Source: Streptomyces sp. NBC_00258 (GTDB taxonomy: Bacteria; Actinomycetota; Actinomycetes; Streptomycetales; Streptomycetaceae). From it: a stretch of 64,000 nt of DNA. The stretch covers positions 868,001 to 932,000 of the forward strand of contig NZ_CP108081.1 of NCBI RefSeq assembly GCF_036182465.1, given 5' to 3'. The position numbers and the translations under genes are program-made. Shown here in pieces: positions 41,949 to 51,793 of this stretch (position 1 is the stretch's first letter; every line of letters begins with the position of its first letter). The notes under the pieces are model-generated. The model was not told the DNA's origin and did no database searches. It saw only the letters and a list, made by a program, of their open reading frames with translations.

Positions 41949-43081
41949 TCTCAGAGGTCGTTCTCTCCCGTTGTTTCATACCTGGATGCGACCTTGATCC
42001 GGTGATGTCGGGCCGCGCCAGGAGACGGTTGCCTCGCCGGTGAGGCGGCGGGCCATCAGGTCGGACATGGCCAGGTGGATCATGGCCTCGGAGCGGGCCG
42101 GGAGGGTCTCGTAGTCGCGGGCCAGGCGGCGGTGGAGCATCAGCCAGCCGTACGTTCGCTCGACTGCCCAGCGCTTCGGGATCGGGGTGAACCCCCTGGT
42201 CCCGGGGGTGCGGGTGGTGATTTCCATGTCGATGCCGAGGGTGGCGGCGTGCTCGACGAAGTGCTTGCGGTAGCCGCCGTCGACCCAGGCCTTGCGGATG
42301 CCGGGCTGAGCGGCGGCGATCTGGTCGAGCAGTTGGGTGCCGGCCACGGAGTCCTGGACGCCGGCCGCGGTGACCAGCACCGCGAGCAGGAGGCCGAGCG
42401 TGTCGGTCACGATGCTGCGCTTCCTGCCCACGATCTTCTTGGCGTTGTCGGTGCCCTGACTCGTGGCGGGGACGCTGGTGGAGGTCTTCACGCTCTGCGC
42501 GTCGATCACGCACGCCGACGGCTTCGCGTTCCGCCCCTCCTGCTGGCGCACCAACTCCCGCAGTAGGCCGTTGAGCTGGGCAAAGATGCCGTCCGACTGC
42601 CACTTGGCGAAGTAGCCGTAGACCGTGTTCCAATGCGGGAAATCATGCGGCAGATAGCGCCACTGCACTCCCGTGCGGTCCACGTACAAGATCGCGTTCA
42701 TGATCTCGCGCAGGTCGTGTTCGGGCGGCCGGCCGAATCCCAGGGCCCGGCCGCGGCGCTCAGAGCGCCACGCGGACAGCACCGGTTCCATCAACTCCCA
42801 GCGGGCATCGGACAGATCACTCGGATACGCGCGACGGTCGGACATGACACGGACGTACCGCCGGTCGGGGGCGTGCGCCCAGGCGCGTGTTCTGCCCGGC
42901 TGAAGCACGGAACAGATACGGGCGTCCTGGAATGAGACAGGCCCAGGCCGACTCCTGCCCCAGACGTCACATCACCTGACTCTGCAAGCAGCTCCAGCCC
43001 GGCTGCCCCACCCGCACCAGATCATCAGTGAGTGCAATACCGGAGATAACACCTCACTGCAGATGAAAGCAACCTCTGAGA
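41949..43081. mobile_element. IS5-family element, about 1.13 kb
   Basis: The ends share TCTCAGAGGT on both sides in inverted orientation (41949 and 43081) with partial similarity further in. It contains one intact transposase on the minus strand. I could not confirm a target duplication, so the exact ends are approximate. Confidence 0.65.
41976..42845 (-). CDS. IS5-family transposase, intact
   Basis: The protein is 289 aa from ATG 42845 (MSDRRAYPSDLSDARWELME). The DUF4096-like start is followed by the DDE domain: Asp in SACVIDAQSVKT, Asp in IRKAWVDGGYRKHF and Glu in RWAVERTYGWLMLHRRLARD. No frameshift is seen. It may still be active, given the inverted repeats around it. Confidence 0.9.
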   Translation of the reverse strand: MSDRRAYPSDLSDARWELMEPVLSAWRSERRGRALGFGRPPEHDLREIMNAILYVDRTGVQWRYLPHDFPHWNTVYGYFAKWQSDGIFAQLNGLLRELVRQQEGRNAKPSACVIDAQSVKTSTSVPATSQGTDNAKKIVGRKRSIVTDTLGLLLAVLVTAAGVQDSVAGTQLLDQIAAAQPGIRKAWVDGGYRKHFVEHAATLGIDMEITTRTPGTRGFTPIPKRWAVERTYGWLMLHRRLARDYETLPARSEAMIHLAMSDLMARRLTGEATVSWRGPTSPDQGRIQV

Positions 43082-43281
43082 ACCTATCTTTGAACCTCCG
43101 TTGACCTCATACACGTGCTCCGATGGAGGGCTTGGTGCGCGCTGAGCCCTCTGCTCGCAGTGGCTTCGCAGAGGGTTCTAAGGGCTGACCGATGGCCTGT
43201 TCAGCCACGCCAATTGCCGAGCACTCCGCCTGAACCGGGTCCGGGGAGGTACCGAAGCCGTCGCGGTACGCGGGAGGCGTA

Positions 43282-43812
43282 TCACACGTCGTATCTGGAG
43301 CACCTGCCGTTGGTGGTGGTGGGGACGGTGTTCGTGTGCCACCACAGCGCAAAGAGCATGTGGTCGCGGGCGTAGGGGCCGTAGACGCCGTCGACGTTGC
43401 TCCCAGTGAGGCCCCACACGTTTCTCTGGATCCACTTGAAGGCATCTCGGGTGCCGGCGCCGTAGACGCCGTCAGCGCCGCCGCTGTTCTTGATATAGGT
43501 TGCGGCGGGCGTCCCTGCGTAGCAGACGAGGATGTTTACCTGCAGGGCGTAGACATAGTCGCCGCTCATGCCCTGCCGCGCGTAGCAGGTCGAGATCGAG
43601 CCCCGAATCCTGGGGACGATGATCAAAGTGAGGGCGCTGCGCGTCCTGATCGTCGTCTCGCCGCACGGGTGGATCGCCGCGGCCGCAGCGGGCCCGCTGG
43701 CGAACACCGGGGCTGCTGCGTTGGCTGGGGAAGCGGTGATCACTCCTCCCAGTAGGGCCGCCATCATGGTCCCTGTCGCGAGAAGTGCCTTACTTTTACC
43801 CGTCTTGCGCAT
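43282..43812 (-). CDS. Secreted peptidoglycan-binding-like protein
   Basis: The protein is 176 aa. Signal peptide MRKTGKSKALLATGTMMAAL, with cleavage after SPANA-AA. The mature part has two incomplete PG_binding_1-like repeats (GADGVYGAGTRDAFKWIQR and VDGVYGPYARDHMLF) and four Cys. It probably binds cell-wall peptidoglycan outside the cell. AAAGGAA precedes the start. The next ~380 bp toward 44194 hold only a cysteine-rich open stretch near 44090-44210 resembling a zinc-ribbon fragment. Confidence 0.78.
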   Translation of the reverse strand: MRKTGKSKALLATGTMMAALLGGVITASPANAAAPVFASGPAAAAAIHPCGETTIRTRSALTLIIVPRIRGSISTCYARQGMSGDYVYALQVNILVCYAGTPAATYIKNSGGADGVYGAGTRDAFKWIQRNVWGLTGSNVDGVYGPYARDHMLFALWWHTNTVPTTTNGRCSRYDV

Positions 43813-44422
43813 GCCTATTGGTTCCTTTCAATATGGAGTCTGATCTATGCGCGTCCACGCCTGCTGAACAGGTATTTTCTGACCTCGCCCAGGAACCTTA
43901 GGATCATCGTGGGCTTTGGACTTTGTCGTCCGTGCAGGAAACTTTGTCAGTCGTGCACCGTCTCAAGTTGACGCCGCATCAGGCGAGGGTCGCCCTGGGG
44001 GTGAGGTCATGCACGACCGCCATGGCCGGTGTCAGCCCCGTACGACGGGCACAGTAGCCCGGCCCTGTCGCTGAGTGTGCCGGTCGTTTGCCCCACAAGT
44101 GCGGGACCCCGCACCCGGACCTGCGTCTGGCCCGCGGCTGCGAGGCGTGCCATGAACGGGGCACCGTCGTGACACCGCAGGGCCGTCACGAGCTGTGCCC
44201 GACGTGCCAGTACCCTTCCGTGCCGCCGTCTACGGTGACGGCTTTCCCGCAGTCCTGAGCACGGCCGGAAAGCCGGCGGCCAGCGCGCTCGCTGGGGTGG
44301 TGAAGCCGGGCCGGGCGCGGGGTGTCTGCCTCGCGCTCCCAGACCCGCGCCGGTTGTCGGCGATCATGCGCGGGCAGATGCTGAGGGCTCCCATCCGGTG
44401 GCGCCAAGAGCTGGGGGTGCCT

Positions 44423-44725
44423 GTGCCGAGCGGCGTGGTGAAGTGGTTCGATCCCGAACGGGGCGTGGGTGCCATCACTCAGGACGGCGACGGCCGGGAG
44501 GCTGTCGCCCACCGGTCGGCGGTGCACGGTGACGCCGACCGCGTGCTGGTCGCGGGCCACCGGGTGCGCTTCGACGTCACCCAGGACGCCGACGGCGTCC
44601 GGGCCGACAACATCCACCCACCGACCCGGCTGGACCGTCCGCCGGCCGAACGGCCACAACACGGCCAGCTCATCTGGATGGTGCCGCCCGGACTGCCCCC
44701 ACGTCCTGTACTGGTGGGCGGGTGA
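44423..44725 (+). CDS. Cold-shock-domain protein
   Basis: The segment PSGVVKWFDPERGVGAITQD, EAVAHRSAVHGD and RVRFDVTQDADGVRADNI follows the cold-shock domain. RNP1 is altered from KGFGFI to RGVGAI, losing the usual aromatic RNA-stacking residues. Start is uncertain: GTG 44423 or 44417 fits the domain, but the frame is open from ATG 44195. It is followed by a ~35 aa proline-rich tail. It is possibly a divergent RNA-binding protein of a mobile element. Confidence 0.65.
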   Translation: MPSGVVKWFDPERGVGAITQDGDGREAVAHRSAVHGDADRVLVAGHRVRFDVTQDADGVRADNIHPPTRLDRPPAERPQHGQLIWMVPPGLPPRPVLVGG

Positions 44726-44769
44726 GAACGTCGCACGGCGCGAGGCTCGGAAAACCCGCCCCGCGCACT

Positions 44770-45012
44770 CCAGCTCCGCGCCCGGTCCGGGACCAACCGC
44801 ACCGCCCGACCCGCCACCTGCACCACCGGCGCCCCGGCCGTTGCCCGCTCGTCAGCGAGCTGCTCGATCATCCGCTGCCACACCCACACCGCCACGGCCA
44901 GCTCGTCCTGCTCGGCCCGCACCTCGGACAGCTGCTTGACCAGCTGCTCTTCGAGTTCATCCAACTCCGCGCGGCGCGCGGTGATCCGCTCATGCACCTC
45001 GGGGTCCACCAT
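44770..45012 (-). pseudogene. Coiled-coil element-associated protein, N-terminal fragment
   Basis: From ATG 45012: MVDPEVHERITARRAELDEL, EEQLVKQLSEVRAEQDELAV, RMIEQLADERATAG, QVAGRAVRLVPDRA. A helical coiled coil like that of a common Streptomyces plasmid/element protein, whose winged-helix C-terminus should follow. Instead the frame runs into the antisense of the cold-shock gene. Truncated. Confidence 0.5.
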
Positions 45013-45122
45013 GCGCCGGAGCGTACGAGCACAACCCGAGACGGCGGAGCGAGAAAACGCAAAACCCGCACCTACCAGACGATCTACGCCCCAGACTGCC
45101 GCCTTACCGAGCAGCCCCGGCG

Positions 45123-45989
45123 TCAGGCCGTCCGGATCCGGTCCCGCACCTCCGGCCGCACCTCGAACCCGGCCGCCTTGTACGTGGCGACGCCGCCGAC
45201 GTTGGAACTCGGCGTGCATACACGTACGCTCGACGAGCCCATCTCCCGCAGCGCGGCCGCCCCGGCCACGGTGATCGCCCGGCCGTAGCCGCGACCACGG
45301 TGGTCCTCGTGGACGCCCATCGGCTCGACCAGCCCTGGCTTCCCTGGGCCGGCCGACCACACCGTCACCACCGCCGCCACGCTGCCCTGGTCGTCATAGG
45401 CGCCCAGGCAGCGGGCGTCGGCGTAGAACGGTCCCGCCGACATCGCGTACCAGTACTCGCGCGTAGGCCGCGAGGTGTTGAACGCCGACCGCAGGACGTC
45501 GGCGAAGTCCTGCGCCTGCTCCGGGCCGATCGACTTGATCCGCACGCCGGAGTCCTCCACCGGCTCGGTAAGGTCGCGGAAGAGCGGCGTCCACGGCTCG
45601 CCGACGCCCCAGCCCTCCTTGCTCAGCAGGTCGTGGAGCAGCAGGCCCAGCGGCGCCTCGATGGACACCGCTCCTTCCGGCAGCACGCCGCGCTCAGGCA
45701 GCGAGAAGTCCTCCACAAGCCGCCGCGCCAAGTCCTCATCCTGGAAAGCGTCCGGAGCCACCGTCATCCGCACCAGCGTCGGCGAGTCGAGCATCCCGAC
45801 CGCCAGAATCCGCCCGTCCCGACTCCAGGTCCGGACCACCGCGGCCGTCTCGGCCGTTCCGAACCGGTAGTTCCAGCCGATGTCCCCGGAATGCAACTGC
45901 ATCGGCGCTTGGTCGTACTGCCACTCCCGCAGCGAGGCCATGGCCTCGCGTACCCCGTCGACAGCCGGCGTACCCAGCACAATCGTCAT
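45123..45989 (-). CDS. GNAT-family N-acetyltransferase
   Basis: The protein is 288 aa. The N-terminal half is a degenerate acetyltransferase-like domain. The C-terminal half has the full GNAT core: AAVVTVWSAGPGKPGLVEPM, GVHEDHRGRGYGRAITVAGA (acetyl-CoA loop RGRGYG) and SNVGGVATYKAAGFEV. It acetylates an amine of unknown identity. Start at ATG 45989 is plausible (MTIVLGTPAVDG); an ATG at 46010 is also in frame. Confidence 0.85.
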   Translation of the reverse strand: MTIVLGTPAVDGVREAMASLREWQYDQAPMQLHSGDIGWNYRFGTAETAAVVRTWSRDGRILAVGMLDSPTLVRMTVAPDAFQDEDLARRLVEDFSLPERGVLPEGAVSIEAPLGLLLHDLLSKEGWGVGEPWTPLFRDLTEPVEDSGVRIKSIGPEQAQDFADVLRSAFNTSRPTREYWYAMSAGPFYADARCLGAYDDQGSVAAVVTVWSAGPGKPGLVEPMGVHEDHRGRGYGRAITVAGAAALREMGSSSVRVCTPSSNVGGVATYKAAGFEVRPEVRDRIRTA

Positions 45990-46291
45990 AGCCGGGATCA
46001 GACACTCCATCCCGAAGGTCCGCAACCGATTAACCAGGCCGGCCGCTGCCCCCGCAGCGGCCCGACCAAGAGCTTCTGCTCCCGCAATCGTGAGGACCCG
46101 GTTTTGTTCATGTGGTGGCCATGGTGGCGACCGTCCTCGGTGTTCCACCAGCGATGAAGACCGATGTCGGAGTGGGAGACCGTGCGGGGTTCGCCGCTCA
46201 GGGGATGGTCGGACCCGCTCAGTTGGTCTTTCCGCCCGATGCGTTCCGTCCTGGGCGCTGTCGCCGTGGACGCGCCGTCTAGGGTGCGGGA

Positions 46292-47071
46292 ATGACCTCG
46301 CGCAACTACCTTTCTGAACTGTTCTCGCTGGATGGCCGGGGCGCCGTGGTGACGGGCGGCAGTTCCGGCATCGGCCGGGCCATCGCAGGGGCTCTCGCGC
46401 GAGCGGGGGCCAGCGTGGTGATCGTGGCACGTAAGGAGTCGGAACTGGCCTCCACGGTCGAGGAGTTGACGGCAGACGGCTGCCGGGCGGCTTGGGTGAG
46501 CGCCGACCTGGGCACCCGCGACGGGGTGCGCGCGGCGGCGGAGCAGGCAGCCGCCGTGTTCGGCGAGCCCGACATCCTCGTCAGCAGCGCCGGGATCAAC
46601 CTGAGGCCGCCGATGGGCGAGCTGGGCGAGGACGTGTGGGACGCCACGATGGCGGTGAATCTGGAGGCGCCCTACTTGTTGGGCCAGCGGTTCGGGCCCG
46701 GCATGGCCGAGCGGGGCTTCGGGCGAATCATCCACATCACCTCCCAGCAGGCCCACCGGGCGTTTGTCCAGAGTGGGGCTTACGGGGTCTCAAAGGGGGC
46801 GCTGGAGTCACTGGCCCGCTCTCAGGCTGAAGCGTGGTCGCCCCACGGCGTCACTTGCAACACCCTGGTGCCCGGCTTCGTCATGACCCCGCTCAATATG
46901 CGGTTGTCGTCCGACCCGGAGAAGGTGACGGCGCTGGCCGAGCGAACGATGGTCGGGCGCAACGGTCTGGCCGAGGACTTCGCCGCAGCAGCAGTGTTCC
47001 TGGCCGGCCGCGGATCTGGCTATGTCACCGGGCAGGCGATCTTCGTCGATGGCGGGCTCTCCGTTCACTGA
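46292..47071 (+). CDS. Classical SDR oxidoreductase (FabG-like)
   Basis: The protein is 259 aa with all classical SDR elements: AVVTGGSSGIGRAIAGAL, LVSSAGINL, catalytic Ser in IIHITSQQAH, YGVSKGALESLAR, PGFVMTPL and SGYVTGQAIFVDGG at the end. It is NAD(P)-dependent, probably a 3-ketoacyl reductase or gluconate-5-dehydrogenase type; substrate not assignable. It is monocistronic, between the GNAT and element debris. Confidence 0.9.
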   Translation: MTSRNYLSELFSLDGRGAVVTGGSSGIGRAIAGALARAGASVVIVARKESELASTVEELTADGCRAAWVSADLGTRDGVRAAAEQAAAVFGEPDILVSSAGINLRPPMGELGEDVWDATMAVNLEAPYLLGQRFGPGMAERGFGRIIHITSQQAHRAFVQSGAYGVSKGALESLARSQAEAWSPHGVTCNTLVPGFVMTPLNMRLSSDPEKVTALAERTMVGRNGLAEDFAAAAVFLAGRGSGYVTGQAIFVDGGLSVH

Positions 47072-47262
47072 GCCCTAGCACCGCATGAATCCGAACCGGC
47101 TGGGGACCACGAGCAGAGCCGGGGATTTTCGGAGGCATCAGAAGGCGGTGGGCCCGCCGCGGTGGGCATCGGCGACAAGGTTGCGCTGGGTGGTGGTGTC
47201 GAGCGGGTGCCGCATCACCGGACGTGGCGTTCGGCTTCGGTGGCCTTGGCCACCAGAACAGA

Positions 47263-47988
47263 TGCACTGGGTGATCGCCCCCGGGGTGCGCATCGAGCAG
47301 ACCAGGCGACGGCTGGCCCGACTGCGGGAGGCGGGGCTGGCCGACCGGATCACCCTGCCGCGGGCCGGACGAACCCGGGTGTGGATCCCCACCCGGTACG
47401 GCGTGCAACTCGCCGGTGAGTGGCCCGAGATGCGCGGGCGCCGGCCCTCCAGGACGGTGTCCGATCCGACCGCCGTACGGCTGAAGGCCGGCCACGCGCT
47501 ACCCGTGACCAAGACCGCGCTCGCTCTCCTCCAGAACGCCCGCCGCCACGGCGACCTGTGCCGGCCACTGGACTGGATCCCCGAGGTCCACCATCCGACA
47601 GGCAGCAGCAAGGCGGTCATCCCCGACGCCCTCCTGTTACCCGCACGGTCCCGCCGACGGCAACGGGCCGACGCTGCGGGCGTTCGTGGAAGTCGACCGG
47701 GCCACCATGGGCCTCGAGCGGCTGGCCGCCAAGCTGCCCGCGTACGCCCGTCTTCACGGCTACGCGCCCACCGTCCCGGGGCGCCGGCCGACCATCCAGG
47801 AACCGGCACTGGAGGACTGACGGCGGCGCTATCCCCTGTTCCCACGGCTGCTGTTCATCCTGGACAGCACCGGCCCCACCGGTACCAAGACGCGTATCCG
47901 TGCCCTTCGTGCGGCCGCCAGGGACCCGGCGGCGTTCAACTTCCTGCACGACGTGCCCATCCTCGCGGCCTTGCTGACCGCCTGCTGA
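47263..47988 (+). pseudogene. Replication-relaxation family protein, frameshifted and truncated
   Basis: TRRRLARLREAGLADRITLP, IPTRYGVQLAGEWPEMRGRR, DLCRPLDWIPEVHHPTGS match the replication-relaxation family of actinobacterial plasmids. After DALLL (near 47635) the reading moves to another frame (TLRAFVEVDRATMGLERLAA). That frame meets an in-frame TGA at 47818 where Trp is expected before RRRYPLFPRLLFILD, and ends at 47988. Two separate lesions show old decay. A second scrap of this family is at 53958. Confidence 0.75.
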
Positions 47989-48248
47989 TGAGAACCGTTT
48001 TCAAGAATCTGCATCAACTCCTCGACCAGGCAAGCGAAATGACGCCGAGAGAGACCCGTGAACAGCCGATGCGCCAGTACCGCCCGATTGACCATGAGCG
48101 CCACAATCGGATCATGCCACCGGCCCGGCCCTGAGCCTCACCCGCTATCACGCACCAACTCGTCAGAGAGCCCTGACGGAAGAGTCACCGCAGCGATCAG
48201 ATGAAACGGGGTGGCGGAGGCTTGCGAGGGCGTGTGACGGTTCCGTCC

Positions 48249-48836
48249 ATGGGCAACTCCAGGGCATACCCCGTTTTCCGGACCGCCGACGCGTCGGCGG
48301 CATACACACAGGCCAAGCGCCTGTGCGCGCTGCTGGCAGAATGCGACGACGAGGTTGGGCTCTTTGCCGAGCTGCGAACGGTCGCGGACGTGCAGCAGAT
48401 GGCTGCGGTCTTGCCTGAGGCGAACTTCGACTACGCGCACACGCGCACCGGCCCGGCGGGTGAGAACGCCTGGTTCGCCCTCGATGTTACGACGGCGGAC
48501 GACGCCTCACTGGAGCCGCACCTGCCGCTGAACGTCATGGAGGATGTTCCGAGAGGGAGCGTGGAGGAACGCTTCGTAGCGGCTCTGGGCCAGGGCGTGG
48601 CCGCCATCGACTGGCACGGCTTGTGGCCGGATGAACCGGAAGCGGACCAATACGGAGTGGCCCAGTACGACGGCGTCCAGGTCGTGTTCCACGGCGACAA
48701 GGCCCAGTTGGGCCGATGGACTGAGCATCACACCGTCTTCGTCCACGTGACCAATTGGGGCGACCTGCCGCGAGCCCAGAAGCTGGCCACGCACATTGGC
48801 AGCGAGGTCCTGGGCGAAAAACAGCTCGGATGGTGA
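48249..48836 (+). CDS. Uncharacterised protein, 195 aa
   Basis: From ATG 48249 (MGNSRAYPVFRTADASAAYT) the frame is open to 48836, acidic, and without TM or signal peptide. Segments such as AKRLCALLAECDDEVGLFAE, DYAHTRTGPAGENAWFALDV and VQVVFHGDKAQLGRWTEHHT look like a compact alpha/beta protein. I do not recognise the family. It stands alone, with no gene within 200 bp on either side. Confidence 0.6.
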   Translation: MGNSRAYPVFRTADASAAYTQAKRLCALLAECDDEVGLFAELRTVADVQQMAAVLPEANFDYAHTRTGPAGENAWFALDVTTADDASLEPHLPLNVMEDVPRGSVEERFVAALGQGVAAIDWHGLWPDEPEADQYGVAQYDGVQVVFHGDKAQLGRWTEHHTVFVHVTNWGDLPRAQKLATHIGSEVLGEKQLGW

Positions 48837-49054
48837 GGTTGCACTGAAAAGGACCCCCCGACCAGCGGCCACCAGCAACAGGCTTTCCCCCTCTCCCTGC
48901 CAGCTGGGGAAACTCATAGCAATCCCATGGGAAGCACGCCTTCAGACCAGCCTGCAGGAGCTGGTCAGCCCTCCCTCGATGCGCCTTGACTTCACACGAT
49001 TGGGAAGCCTCCCCCGTCCAGCCAGGGCCCGCGCTCTGCCAGCGCCGGGCGGTG

Positions 49055-49600
49055 CTATCCGGCGGGCTCGTACGTCACGGACTCAAGCGGGCAGCCGAGA
49101 GCGATGTCCCGCAGGGAAGCGAGTTCGGTGTCGTCGGCGGCCAGGCCCCAGCGCAGCTTCGCGCCCACCCACTCGGAGGCGTACTGGCAGCGAACCGCGC
49201 CGTCGGGGGCGGGCGGCATCCACTCTGCCGGGGCCTGGTCGGACTGGGAGCGGTTGGAGCGGGCCGTGACGGCGACCAGGGACGTCTCGGCATCCTGGTC
49301 GTTGGCGTAAGCCTCGCGGCGCTGCGGCGTCCAGGCGGAAGCCCCGCTGTCCCAGGCCTCCGCGAGCGGCACCATGTGGTCGACGTCCAGATCGGACGCG
49401 CCCGTCACCCACATCGCGTCGTAGTACGACCACCACTGGCCGCCCGTCAGCCGGCAGCCGGGGCCGATCTCGGGGGCGTCGACGGCTTCTGCGATCAGCA
49501 CCGCTGCACGGATGTTGCAGCCGTCGGTGGGGTTGGTGCCGGCGTTCCAGTGATTGAAGGAGGTGGGCTGGTAGCCCTCCCGCGACTCGGTCCCCAGTGG
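49055..49600 (-). pseudogene. HNH-type nuclease (DUF1524-like), N-terminus missing
   Basis: GYQPTSFNHWNAGTNPTDGC, then DLDVDHMVPLAEAWDSGA (the DHxxPLAEAW of secreted HNH nucleases), AYANDQDAETSLVAVTARSN and RSQSDQAPAEWMPP are all in one frame to stop 49055. No proper start or signal peptide can be found upstream; the first usable start (GTG 49501) lies inside the conserved region. Probably 5'-truncated. Confidence 0.65.
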
Positions 49601-49817
49601 CAGGCGGTCGACGGCGGTAGCAGCACAATGGCCTCGGTCGGCAGGATGACGGGCACGTCCGTATGCTCGCCCCCGATCGCTGCCGTCTGCACCAGCCGCG
49701 TGTCCCGCACTCCGACGACCCCCAATCGTCCACGGTCAACGATAGATCTGCGAGCACCGGAATCGACAGGTGCTGGTCAAGTCACAGAGCGCTGGGCACC
49801 GAACCCCTCGCACGGCA

Positions 49818-49834
49818 GGCACCTACTAGGTACC
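49818..49834. promoter_or_regulatory. Probable TA operator
   Basis: A 17 bp palindrome, GGCACCTA-C-TAGGTACC (one mismatch between arms), lies ten bases before the antitoxin ATG. It is a natural site for autoregulation by the ribbon-helix-helix antitoxin. Confidence 0.7.
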
Positions 49835-49843
49835 ATCGGGTGT

Positions 49844-50083
49844 ATGCCATCCCTGAACGTGTCGTTCACCGACGAGGAGCTCGAAGGCGTGCGCGCGGCC
49901 GCGGCCGCCGAAGGCAAGAGCCTCAAGCAGTATCTGCACGATCTCGGTGTCCGTGAGATGCAGCGCACCCAGTTCGTCACTGGTGCGAGGCACTGGGCTG
50001 ACCGGCTGCGCGGGGAGTTCGACGACGCCTTCCCCGACGAAGTGCCCCCCACCGAGCGCCCGGGCGGAGCCGCAGCCGCCTGA
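49844..50083 (+). CDS. Antitoxin, ribbon-helix-helix type
   Basis: The protein is 79 aa. MPSLNVSFTDEELEGVRAAA, AAEGKSLKQYLHDLGV is a ribbon-helix-helix DNA-binding N-terminus. The acidic C-terminus (EFDDAFPDEVPP) would wrap the toxin. Its TGA overlaps the toxin ATG (TGATG), which ensures coupled translation. A palindrome sits directly upstream. Confidence 0.82.
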   Translation: MPSLNVSFTDEELEGVRAAAAAEGKSLKQYLHDLGVREMQRTQFVTGARHWADRLRGEFDDAFPDEVPPTERPGGAAAA

Positions 50084-50463
50084 TGCACCTGCACATCGAC
50101 GTCTCCTGGCTTCTCGACGTCCAGGAGGCCGCCCTCGGCAACGGCGAGGACATGTCCGTCGCGGACTACTCTGCGCTGGTCGCCGCGGTCGCCCGGCACA
50201 AGACCAAGCTGCCCACCCTAAAGGCCGCAGACCCGGACGCCGCATGGCGCGCCGCGGCGCTCATGCACACCGTCGTCCGACTTGAGCCGCTCCCTTACCG
50301 CAACGGCCTGTATGCCGCGTTTGTCACTGCCCAGTACATGAGCCAGTCCGGCGAGGGCATCGACCCGCCGTACGGCGCCCTGTCCGATCTCGTTCGGAAG
50401 ATCCGCGATACCCGCCTGCGGGTCCCCGAGGTCGCTGACCAACTGCGCTCCTGGAAGATCTAG
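50083..50463 (+). CDS. Doc-like (Fic-fold) toxin
   Basis: The protein is 126 aa. MHLHIDVSWLLDVQEAALG, SALVAAVARHKTKLPT, AAWRAAALMHTVVRLEPLPY, RNGLYAAFVTAQYMSQSG resemble actinobacterial Fic/Doc toxins (usual RNGLYAAxxAxxYLxxSG). The catalytic HPFxxGNKR of Doc is replaced by EPLPYRNGLYAAF: the His and the anion loop are not visible. It may use a different chemistry or be weakened. Coupled to the antitoxin. Confidence 0.75.
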   Translation: MHLHIDVSWLLDVQEAALGNGEDMSVADYSALVAAVARHKTKLPTLKAADPDAAWRAAALMHTVVRLEPLPYRNGLYAAFVTAQYMSQSGEGIDPPYGALSDLVRKIRDTRLRVPEVADQLRSWKI

Positions 50464-50520
50464 GCACTGTTTCTCGGATCTGCTGACGTGAATGGGGTGT
50501 TGGGGCCAGGTTGGGTGTAT

Positions 50521-50788
50521 GGGCCGTGGGGATCTGACGAATGCGGAGTGGGAACGGCTGGAGTCGTTCTTACCTGCTAGTGGTGCGCGTGGGGCAGGTG
50601 GAGCGATCACCGTCGAGTGATCAACGGGGTGCTCTACCGGGTGCGGACGGGTGTGCAGCGGCGGAATCTGCCGGAGCGTTTCGGGCCGTGGGAGACGGTC
50701 TACAAACGGCATCGCCGCTGGTCGGCTGATGGAACCTGGACGATGCCGCTGTCCCGGGTCCAGGCCGCCGAGGACGCTGTGGGAGGGA
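50521..50788 (+). pseudogene. IS5-family transposase N-terminal remnant
   Basis: GRGDLTNAEWERLESFLPAS, then in another frame VINGVLYRVRTGVQRRNLPE, RFGPWETVYKRHRRWSADGT. This is the DUF4096-type start of an IS5 transposase with a frameshift near 50600. It is cut where the TnpB sequence begins near 50789. The other half is not found next to it. Confidence 0.75.
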
Positions 50789-51793
50789 TCGACGGTCGTT
50801 CTCCAGCAGTCCTTGCGCGATGCCGAGACCGCCTACAGGAACTTCTTCGCCTCCCTCAAGGGCACCCGCAAGGGGCCCAGGACCGGTGCGCCGCGGTTCA
50901 AGGCGCGCAAGGACACCCGCCAGTCGATCCGGTTCACCGCCAACGCCCGCTGGAAGATCACCGACAGCGGACGGCTGAACCTGCCGAAGATCGGCGCAGT
51001 GAAGGTGAAGTGGTCCCGCACGCTGCCCACCACCCCCACCTCGGTCACCGTGGTCAAGGATTCCGCCGGACGGTACTTCGCCTCCTTCGTCATCGACACC
51101 GACCCACAGGCGGATGCCGAGCAGATGCCCGCCACCGACCGCACTGTCGGCATCGACCTCGGCCTGACGCACTTCGCCGTTCTGTCCGACGGCACGAAGA
51201 TCGACTCCCCGCGGTTTCTGCGCCGAGCGGAGAAAAAGCTGAAGAAGGCCCAGCGGGAACTGTCCCGCAAGCAGAAAGGTTCGAAGAACCGCGAGAAGAC
51301 CCGGCTCAAGGTCGCCCGTGCCCACGTCAAGATCACCGATGCCCGCCACGAGTTCCACCACCAACTCTCCACAAAGCTGATCTCCGAGAACCAAGGGATC
51401 GCCGTGGAGGACCTGTCGGTGACGGGACTGGCACGCACCAGGCTGGCCAAGTCCGTCCACGACGCCGGCTGGGCCTCATTCGTGAACATGCTGGAATACA
51501 AAGCGCAACGGTACGGAAGGATCCTGATCAAGATCGGCCGGTTCGAGCCGACGAGTCAGGTCTGCTCCAACTGCGGCGTCAAAGACGGGCCCAAACCCCT
51601 CGACATGAGGGAATGGACCTGCGCCGCATGCGGCACCGTCCACGACCGGGACATCAACACCGCGATCAATGTCAAGACGGCCGCCGGACTGGCGGTATCG
51701 GCCTGCGGAGCGCCGGTAAGACCAGAACTCGATCTGGCGCAGCGCGCAGAAACAGGAAGCCACGGATTCCCGACCGAACCCCGTGCCGCGTAG
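50789..51793 (+). CDS. tnpB: TnpB (IS200/IS605 RNA-guided nuclease), N-terminus missing
   Basis: The remaining ~335 aa retain VVLQQSLRDAETAYRNFF and the RuvC catalytic core: Asp in TVGIDLGLTHFAVLSDG, Glu in GIAVEDLSVTGLA, zinc finger CSNCG...CAACG and the third Asp in HDRDINTAINV. About 80-100 N-terminal residues (REC/wedge start) are absent; the frame upstream encodes an unrelated IS5 remnant. It is thus 5'-truncated and probably lost RNA/DNA binding, although all three RuvC residues and the finger are intact. No tnpA seen. Confidence 0.85.
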   Translation, partial: STVVLQQSLRDAETAYRNFFASLKGTRKGPRTGAPRFKARKDTRQSIRFTANARWKITDSGRLNLPKIGAVKVKWSRTLPTTPTSVTVVKDSAGRYFASFVIDTDPQADAEQMPATDRTVGIDLGLTHFAVLSDGTKIDSPRFLRRAEKKLKKAQRELSRKQKGSKNREKTRLKVARAHVKITDARHEFHHQLSTKLISENQGIAVEDLSVTGLARTRLAKSVHDAGWASFVNMLEYKAQRYGRILIKIGRFEPTSQVCSNCGVKDGPKPLDMREWTCAACGTVHDRDINTAINVKTAAGLAVSACGAPVRPELDLAQRAETGSHGFPTEPRAA

